Shown here: piece after piece, positions 6,025-11,281 of the stretch
How the letters are laid out: the number at the start of each line of letters is the position of its first letter
Numbering within the stretch: the first letter of the stretch is position 1
Assembly (NCBI GenBank): GCA_964623885.1
Contig: CAZUVM010000229.1
Span: 1-11,281, forward strand
DNA from: CAZUVM01 sp964623885
Lineage (GTDB): Bacteria > Verrucomicrobiota > Verrucomicrobiia > Limisphaerales > UBA8199
Length of the DNA stretch: 11,281 nucleotides
Reading direction: 5' to 3'
Program-made: the position numbers and the translations under genes
Notes under the pieces: generated by a model
Seen by the model: only the letters and a program-made list of their open reading frames with translations
Databases searched by the model: none
Told to the model about the DNA's origin: nothing

Positions 6025-8262
6025 ATGAGGGCGCAAGTCCGTGTCTTGATCAGCTTCAGATTCCACCGCCTGCTTCTTTGTACCTTTGTTGCTTTGTTGT
6101 TCATTTCTCCAGCAGCCCTCGCCTGGCAAGCCGCTCGGGCGCCGTTGATGACGCGATGGGCAACGGACGTCAATCCCACCAACGCGCTGCCTGAATATCC
6201 GCGCCCGCAACTCGTCCGTGCCGAGTGGCAGAACCTAAATGGGCTCTGGGATTACGCGCTCTCGCCCGAAACCATAGACAAACCGCCAGCGGTCCAGGGC
6301 AAAATCCTCGTTCCGTTTCCGTTGGAGTCGGCGCTGTCCGGGGTCATGACGAATCTCGATGAACACAGCAGCCTCTGGTACAGCCGGACTTTCACCGTGT
6401 CTCAGGCGTGGCGCAAAGGCCGTGTGCGCCTGCATTTTGGAGCCGTAGATTGGCGGACCGAAGTCCGGATAAACGGCCGTGATATGGCCGTTCACCAGGG
6501 CGGCTACGACGGGTTCACCTGCGATATCACCGGTGCGCTCCGCTGGAACGGCGCCGAGGAGATCGTGGTTCGTGTCAATGATCCTATCGAAGCCGATAAG
6601 CCCCGCGGCAAGCAATCGCGTCGTCCGGAAGGAATCTTTTACTCGTCTGCATCGGGAATCTGGCAAACGGTTTGGCTCGAGCCTGTGCCGGTGATTTGCA
6701 TCGACCGATTGAAAATCACGCCCGACGTGGACGGGAGCTCGGTGCGGTTGCAGGTGGCGGTCAACAGCCTTGACGACGGGCTGCGCGTCGAAGCAACCGC
6801 CACCAGCGCAGGCCAGGAAGTGGCGCGGGTAACCGGCCTGCCGAACACGGAACTGGTTCTGCCGCTGGTTCATCCTCATTTGTGGTCGCCGGATGATCCT
6901 TTCCTTTACGATCTGAAAGTACGCCTGACGGACGGCGGACAGGAGCGGGATTCTGTTTCGAGCTATTTCGGCATCCGAAAGATCGGCTTGCTCAAGGATG
7001 ATCAGGATGTGATGAGGATTGCCCTCAATGACCGTTTTCTGTTTCAGGTCGGAATCCTGGACCAGGGCTTTTGGCCGGATGGGATTTACACGGCGCCTTC
7101 GGACGAGGCGTTGCGATCGGATATCGAGTTTCTGAAGCAAGCTGGATTCAATTTGATCCGCAAGCATGTAAAGGTCGAGCCGGCTCGCTGGTATTATTGG
7201 TGCGACAAGCTCGGGCTGCTCGTCTGGCAAGACATGCCCAGCGCGAACAATGCGACAGCCGAAGGGCGCCACGAGTTCGAGAGCGAATTGCTTCGGATGG
7301 TGGAGGGCTTGCACAACCATCCGTCGGTAGTGGCGTGGATACTTTTCAACGAGGGCTGGGGCCAATACGACACCGAGTCGCTGGCCCGCTGGCTCAAGCG
7401 GTTGGATCCGACCCGGCTGGTTGATAACGCGAGCGGCTGGACGGACATGCGGGTCGGCGATTTAATCGACATGCACAGCTACCCCGGCCCGGAATCGCCG
7501 AAGCTCGAGCCGCATCGCGCGGCGGTACTGGGGGAGTTCGGCGGACTGGGCCTGGTGGTGGACGGCCACGCCTGGTCATCACGGCATTGGGGTTATGTGA
7601 TGCTCGCCGATCAGAAAGAGCTGGCATCGCGTTACGCGCGAGCCATGGAGCAACTCTGGCGATCGCATCACGTGCGGGGCTTGAGCGCAGCGGTCTACAC
7701 GCAAACGACCGATGTGGAAACGGAGTGCAACGGGCTGCTGACATACGATCGGGCGGTTGCGAAAATTCCAACAAATGTGCTGGCGGCCGCCAACCGCGGC
7801 GGCGCAGCGGAGGCTCCGGTGAAGATTATCCTGGCCGACGCGATGTTCGGCCGGTCGTCTTGGAGATACACCATAGAAACGCCGTCGGAGAATTGGTTTA
7901 AACCGGATTTCGCTTCCACTGGTTGGAAAGAAGGCGTCGGAGGTTTTGGTTCGCCCGATACGCCGGGCATCTTCCTCAACACCTCCTGGACCTCTTCGGA
8001 TATTTGGTTGCGGCGCGAGTTCAGTTTGAAAGCAGAGGACGTGTCTCGGCTTAAGCTGCAGGTTTTTCACGACGAAGATACCGAGATATATTTGAACGGC
8101 ATCCTGGCGCTCAAGGTTCCCGGTTTCATTACCGACTACGACGACTTCGACATCGCGAAGGAAGCTTTGGCCAGCCTGCACCCGGGCGTGAATTCAATCG
8201 CCGCGCACTGTCACCAAACCACGGGAGGGCAGGGCATCGATGTGGGGCTGCTGGTGAAATGA
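6025..8262 (+). CDS. Secreted glycoside hydrolase family 2 (beta-galactosidase-like)
   Basis: This is a retaining glycosidase that cleaves beta-linked sugars; beta-galactosidase is most likely, but beta-glucuronidase or beta-mannosidase activity cannot be excluded. The chosen ATG gives 745 residues and begins with a signal peptide: basic residues, a hydrophobic core LLLCTFVALLFI (16-27), and a likely signal peptidase I cut after ALA (31-33). The frame stays open upstream to 5848 and 5809, but those starts place the signal peptide internally, behind a translated repeat. The mature protein has an N-terminal jelly-roll domain (about 58-223, with LNGLWDYAL and SGIWQTVWLEP), an Ig-like domain (about 228-318) and a TIM barrel (about 323-588). 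The acid/base is E443 in LFNEGWG and the likely nucleophile is E504 in LGEFGG. A C-terminal beta domain follows (about 603-745, with GGFGSPDTPG and DIWLRREF). Its stop overlaps the helicase start by ATGA. The two-component pair just upstream probably controls it. Confidence 0.9.
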   Translation: MRAQVRVLISFRFHRLLLCTFVALLFISPAALAWQAARAPLMTRWATDVNPTNALPEYPRPQLVRAEWQNLNGLWDYALSPETIDKPPAVQGKILVPFPLESALSGVMTNLDEHSSLWYSRTFTVSQAWRKGRVRLHFGAVDWRTEVRINGRDMAVHQGGYDGFTCDITGALRWNGAEEIVVRVNDPIEADKPRGKQSRRPEGIFYSSASGIWQTVWLEPVPVICIDRLKITPDVDGSSVRLQVAVNSLDDGLRVEATATSAGQEVARVTGLPNTELVLPLVHPHLWSPDDPFLYDLKVRLTDGGQERDSVSSYFGIRKIGLLKDDQDVMRIALNDRFLFQVGILDQGFWPDGIYTAPSDEALRSDIEFLKQAGFNLIRKHVKVEPARWYYWCDKLGLLVWQDMPSANNATAEGRHEFESELLRMVEGLHNHPSVVAWILFNEGWGQYDTESLARWLKRLDPTRLVDNASGWTDMRVGDLIDMHSYPGPESPKLEPHRAAVLGEFGGLGLVVDGHAWSSRHWGYVMLADQKELASRYARAMEQLWRSHHVRGLSAAVYTQTTDVETECNGLLTYDRAVAKIPTNVLAAANRGGAAEAPVKIILADAMFGRSSWRYTIETPSENWFKPDFASTGWKEGVGGFGSPDTPGIFLNTSWTSSDIWLRREFSLKAEDVSRLKLQVFHDEDTEIYLNGILALKVPGFITDYDDFDIAKEALASLHPGVNSIAAHCHQTTGGQGIDVGLLVK

Positions 8263-10364
8263 AAGAGTACGTTCTCCAACCATTTCGAGCGCCGATCCAT
8301 TTGCAGATCGACTACGCGCGCGAGCTGAATGAACAGCAATTCGCCGCGGTAACGGCGCCGCCAGGGCCCTCTCTGGTAATTGCCGGCGCCGGCTCAGGCA
8401 AGACCCGGACGCTGACGTATCGCGTGGCCTTTTTGCTCGAGCAAGGCATCCCGCCCGAGCGCATGCTCCTGCTTACTTTCACGAACAAAGCCGCTAAGGA
8501 AATGATGCGCCGCGTAGCCGACCTGCTCGGCCAGGAACTCGCCGCGCTTTGGGGCGGCACATTTCACGGGATCGGTAATCGCATCCTGCGCCAGCACGCT
8601 CCCTTGCTGGGTTACCAGCGCGATTTCACGATTATGGATCGTGACGATACGAAGCATCTCATAACGACGTGCATCGCCGAATCCGAGGTCGACACCAAAG
8701 CCACACGCTTTCCCAAGGCGGAAGTGCTCGGCGAGATTTTTTCGCTGGCCGTCAACACGCGCCGTTCCATCCTCGAAATTCTGGACCAGCAGTACGGCTA
8801 TTTCCTTCAGCTTGCTGAACCTGTGGCGCAGGTGCTCGAACGCTATATTGCCCGCAAACTTGCCACCAATGCTGTGGACTTCGACGATTTGCTAGTGCTC
8901 TGGCTTAAGCTGTTACGCGAGCAACCGGAAGTCTGCGAACATTACCAGCGCCGATTCCAATTTATCCTGGTCGACGAATACCAGGACACCAACAAACTGC
9001 AGAGCGACGTCATCGACCTGCTGGCCGCGCGGCATCAAAATGTCATGGTGGTAGGCGACGATGCCCAAAGCATCTACGCCTGGCGCGGCGCCAATTACCA
9101 GAACATCCTCAAGTTTCCTGAGCGTTATCCGACTGCGAAAATTTACAAGATCGAAACTAATTATCGCAGCACGCCCGAAATCCTGCAGGTCGCCAACGCC
9201 GCCATCACGGCCAATGTGAACCAGTTCACCAAGCAATTGGCCCCGGCCCGAAAGCCGGGTCCCAAGCCGGTGCTGGTCACGTGCAACGACGCGGGCGAAC
9301 AGGCTGTTTTTGTCGCCCAGCGGGTGCTTGAACTGCGCGACGAAGGCATGGACATGAATAAAATGGCAGTACTCTATCGCTCGCATTTCCACGCCCTCGA
9401 ACTGCAGCTCGAACTTACTCGGCGCAACATCCCTTTCAGCATTACCAGCGGCATCAGGTTTTTCGAACAGGCTCATATCAAGGACGTGAGCGCCTATCTG
9501 AAACTGGTTTTGAATCCGCGCGATGAATTGTCATTCAAGCGCGTGGTGCAGTTGATGCCGGGAATTGGCGGCAAAGGAGCGGACAAGCTCTGGAAAGCGT
9601 TCGCGGAAACTGAAGGGCAGGGGATCGAAGCGCAAGAATCCGACGCCGAACAACCATCAGCCAAAGAGCGTGGCAGGAAAAAGGGTGATCCGGCAAACCC
9701 CAAACCGTCTCTGGTCCCGACCCCTTCAATCGCTACTCGTCTGCAATCCTGTGCTTCAAGCGTTCCCAAGAAGGCCGCCGTTGCCTGGGCCCAATTCGTC
9801 GCCACCATGTTTCAGTTGCAAGCCGACGATGTTCGGGGCAATGCCTCCAAAATGATCCGGCTGGTTATCGAAGCCGGTTACGAGGATCACCTCGAAGACA
9901 ATTACGCCAATTATCGCTCGCGGCTCGAGGACCTCGAACAACTCGCTGTCTTCGCCCAGCAGTTCGAAACTATTGAAGATTTTCTAACGCAACTCGCGTT
10001 GCTCACCAGTGTCGAAGCCGAGGAAGACCGCCCCACTGAAAAAGATGACGAGCAACTGCGCCTCTCCACGATTCATCAGGCCAAGGGCCTGGAATTCGAT
10101 GTGGTGTTCGTAATAATGCTTTGCGAAGGACTGTTCCCATCGGAACGCTCACTCGAGACCCCAGAAGGTGAAGAGGAGGAGCGACGGTTGCTTTATGTGG
10201 CCGTCACCCGCGCCCGCAACGAGCTCTATTTAAGTTATCCCCTGGTCCGCGCCGGGTATGCGAGTGGCGGCGACTATCTCCAGCACCCATCTCGCTTCCT
10301 CGAAGAGATTCCCAGGGATCTGCTCGAGGAATGGAATCTGCGCACGTATGGCCCGAGATACTGA
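8259..10364 (+). CDS. UvrD/Rep/PcrA-type ATP-dependent DNA helicase (superfamily 1A)
   Basis: This is a 3'-5' DNA helicase of 701 residues, probably acting in DNA repair or replication restart in the cytoplasm. All SF1A motifs are present: Q motif LNEQQ (23-27), Walker A AGAGSGKT (42-49, K48), motif Ia LLTFTNKAAKEM (71-82), TFHG (101-104), motif II DEYQD (239-243), motif III GDDAQSIYAWRG (266-277), motif IV NYRST (301-305), motif V STIHQAKGLEFD (603-614) and motif VI RRLLYVAVTRAR (642-653). A polar, probably disordered insertion (about 450-495, rich in E, K, P and S) interrupts the 2B domain after PGIGGKG. The protein ends soon after motif VI, without an obvious long PcrA/UvrD-type C-terminal tail. 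The ATG overlaps the glycosidase TGA, so translation is probably coupled, although the Shine-Dalgarno is weak. I cannot separate UvrD, PcrA and Rep from the sequence alone, so no symbol is given. Confidence 0.95.
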   Translation: MKEYVLQPFRAPIHLQIDYARELNEQQFAAVTAPPGPSLVIAGAGSGKTRTLTYRVAFLLEQGIPPERMLLLTFTNKAAKEMMRRVADLLGQELAALWGGTFHGIGNRILRQHAPLLGYQRDFTIMDRDDTKHLITTCIAESEVDTKATRFPKAEVLGEIFSLAVNTRRSILEILDQQYGYFLQLAEPVAQVLERYIARKLATNAVDFDDLLVLWLKLLREQPEVCEHYQRRFQFILVDEYQDTNKLQSDVIDLLAARHQNVMVVGDDAQSIYAWRGANYQNILKFPERYPTAKIYKIETNYRSTPEILQVANAAITANVNQFTKQLAPARKPGPKPVLVTCNDAGEQAVFVAQRVLELRDEGMDMNKMAVLYRSHFHALELQLELTRRNIPFSITSGIRFFEQAHIKDVSAYLKLVLNPRDELSFKRVVQLMPGIGGKGADKLWKAFAETEGQGIEAQESDAEQPSAKERGRKKGDPANPKPSLVPTPSIATRLQSCASSVPKKAAVAWAQFVATMFQLQADDVRGNASKMIRLVIEAGYEDHLEDNYANYRSRLEDLEQLAVFAQQFETIEDFLTQLALLTSVEAEEDRPTEKDDEQLRLSTIHQAKGLEFDVVFVIMLCEGLFPSERSLETPEGEEEERRLLYVAVTRARNELYLSYPLVRAGYASGGDYLQHPSRFLEEIPRDLLEEWNLRTYGPRY

Positions 10365-10418
10365 CAGACAATTGCCGCCAGGTTTGCCAGTGACATTAAC
10401 AGACGTTACTCTGGCCGC

Positions 10419-11039
10419 GTGATTGCTTTGCTCGATTACGGTTCTGGCAACCTGCGCAGCGTGCACAAAGCTCTGCTCAAGGTCGGCGCTGACGTGCGAA
10501 TCGCCAAGATACCGGCAGAAATGGCGGATGCCCGCGCGGTGGTTTTGCCGGGTGTCGGCGCGTTCGACGATTGTCTCAACGCCATGGATCGGCAGGGCTT
10601 GCTCGAAGCATCACGGCGGTTCATCCAATCGGGCCGGCCGTTCCTGGGCATCTGCGTCGGTTACCAGGCGCTGTTTGAGAAAAGCGATGAGTTCAACAGT
10701 TGCGCCGCTGGGCTCGGCATTTTCAAAGGCAAGGTCGTTCGCTTTTCAAATGAGAATGGTCTGAAGGTGCCCCAGATCGGCTGGAACCAAATTGAATTCA
10801 CCAAGCCTGAGTGCCCTCTGTTCCGTGGATTGACCAGCGGTTGTTATGTTTATTTCGTTCACAGCTTTTTTCCCAAACCCGCCGATGCTTCAATCGTTGC
10901 CACGCGCACTGAATACGGTGAGACCTTTGCTTCGGCGATCTGGCGCGACAACGTCTTCGCGACACAGTTCCATCCGGAAAAAAGCCAGCAGATCGGCCTC
11001 ACGTTGCTCCGTAATTTTGTTGCGGTGGCGAATAGCTAG
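10419..11039 (+). CDS. hisH: Imidazole glycerol phosphate synthase, glutamine amidotransferase subunit HisH
   Basis: HisH removes ammonia from glutamine and passes it to HisF, which forms imidazole glycerol phosphate and AICAR in histidine biosynthesis. The 206 residues are of normal length and show the class I amidotransferase layout: DYGSGNLRSV (6-15), PGVGAF (44-49), the nucleophile elbow LGICVGYQ with C79, IGWNQ (120-124), YFVHS (145-149) and QFHPEKS with H185 and E187. C79-H185-E187 is the expected catalytic triad. V80 and Y82 stand where CLGMQ is more common, a conservative change. The start is GTG, fixed by the conserved MIALLDYG opening; no clear Shine-Dalgarno is visible. It follows the helicase by 54 bases and is probably in the same transcript or has its own weak promoter. 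hisF and hisA are not in the window; nothing coding follows within the 242 bases seen. Confidence 0.96.
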   Translation: MIALLDYGSGNLRSVHKALLKVGADVRIAKIPAEMADARAVVLPGVGAFDDCLNAMDRQGLLEASRRFIQSGRPFLGICVGYQALFEKSDEFNSCAAGLGIFKGKVVRFSNENGLKVPQIGWNQIEFTKPECPLFRGLTSGCYVYFVHSFFPKPADASIVATRTEYGETFASAIWRDNVFATQFHPEKSQQIGLTLLRNFVAVANS

Positions 11040-11115
11040 CTTCAATGATCCTTGCTAAATAAAAATGGCGCAGGAATTCTTGTGGGCACATTTCACTTTT
11101 CTGTAGTAGAAAATT

Positions 11116-11140
11116 CCCCTCACCCCGACCCTCTCCCCTA
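11116..11140. repeat. C-rich dispersed repeat arm (CCCTCACCCCGACCCTCTCCCC)
   Basis: This word closely resembles the CCCTCACCC(T/C)(A/G)ACCCTCTCCC intergenic element common in many bacterial genomes. Those elements often have a GGGAGAGGG partner arm; none is visible in the remaining 140 bases, so this would be a single arm or a remnant. Confidence 0.55.
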
Positions 11141-11202
11141 ACCGGAACGATTCAGTTGGAAGCCGTTTTTTCATTAGTCCCACGTTTTCAAGCTGCGGAA
11201 AA

Positions 11203-11223
11203 CTCAACTGCAATGCAGTTGAG
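11203..11223. repeat. 21-base palindrome CTCAACTGCA-A-TGCAGTTGAG
   Basis: Two perfect 10-base arms surround one central base. The core CAACTG/CAGTTG word recurs on both sides (CAGTTGG at 11153-11159; CCAACTGCG at 11268-11276). With no T-run after it, a regulator-binding site fits better than an intrinsic terminator, but nothing shows which protein would bind. Confidence 0.6.
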
Positions 11224-11281
11224 CGGTGGCAGCATACTTTTCAGTTTTTCAATGACTTGGACCCACCAACTGCGCTCTTGA

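Larger units (their letters stand above)
5860..6102. repeat. Outer imperfect inverted repeat (21-base arms) around the palindromic element
   Basis: GAACAACAAAGTAACGAAGTT at 5860-5880 matches the reverse complement of 6082-6102 at 18 of 21 positions. Two of the three differences would still pair as G-U in RNA. The arms flank the 129-base palindromic element. The right arm falls in codons for the hydrophobic core of the glycosidase signal peptide. It may be part of a larger composite element or a separate dispersed AAC/AAG-rich repeat. Confidence 0.6.
11040..11281. other. Non-coding 3' region after hisH with intergenic repeats
   Basis: No gene is supported in these 242 bases. They hold a small AT-rich hairpin (TTTTCT-GTAGT-AGAAAA, 11097-11113), a C-rich repeat (11116-11140) and a near-perfect 21-base palindrome (11203-11223). 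None is followed by the T-run of a standard terminator, so I see no confident end of transcription for hisH. Confidence 0.5.

Noticed and set aside
6235..7365. Minus-strand open frame of 376 codons
   Set aside because: It is the shadow of the glycosidase gene, whose catalytic motifs are intact; long antisense frames are expected in GC-rich coding DNA.
7579..8181. Minus-strand open frame of 200 codons
   Set aside because: It lies antisense to the glycosidase C-terminal domain and has no independent support.

Overview
The window looks like a chromosomal segment from a GC-rich member of the Verrucomicrobiota, most likely of the Pedosphaera/Limisphaerales type. That placement is inferred from style, not from a marker gene. 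The clues are a secreted-protein C-terminus with a DPDGDGLNNWQEW calcium-loop motif and a FFYRVRVK end, a propeller-type sensor kinase paired with a NarL-type regulator, a prepilin-like leader on an otherwise unknown protein, and many short dispersed or palindromic repeats between genes.

Layout. Positions 1-378 hold the 3' end of a large secreted or surface protein (+). After about 300 bases without a gene comes tRNA-Phe(GAA) on the minus strand (683-758, CCA encoded). A minus-strand gene (874-1521) encodes an unknown two-helix membrane protein with a prepilin-like N-terminus. About 600 bases of repeat-rich DNA follow. From 2154 to 11039 there is a run of five plus-strand genes: a propeller sensor histidine kinase, a LuxR/NarL-type response regulator, a secreted family 2 glycoside hydrolase, a UvrD/Rep-type DNA helicase, and hisH. 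The last about 240 bases are non-coding and repeat-bearing.

How the genes fit together. Kinase and regulator overlap by an ATGA and form a clear two-component pair. The periplasmic propeller plus Y_Y_Y architecture and the adjacent secreted glycosidase suggest sensing and use of a carbohydrate, although the ligand cannot be read from the sequence. The helicase overlaps the glycosidase stop by another ATGA, so it is probably co-transcribed despite having an unrelated role. hisH (histidine biosynthesis) follows after 54 bases.

The most unusual signal is at the 5' end of the glycosidase. A 129-base palindromic element (5896-6024) with 31-base terminal arms lies there. It is exactly 43 codons long, is stop-free in the gene's frame, and ends one base before the best start codon. 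It carries the only GGAGG seen before that start. It is nested inside a second, weaker inverted repeat whose right arm encodes the hydrophobic core of the signal peptide.
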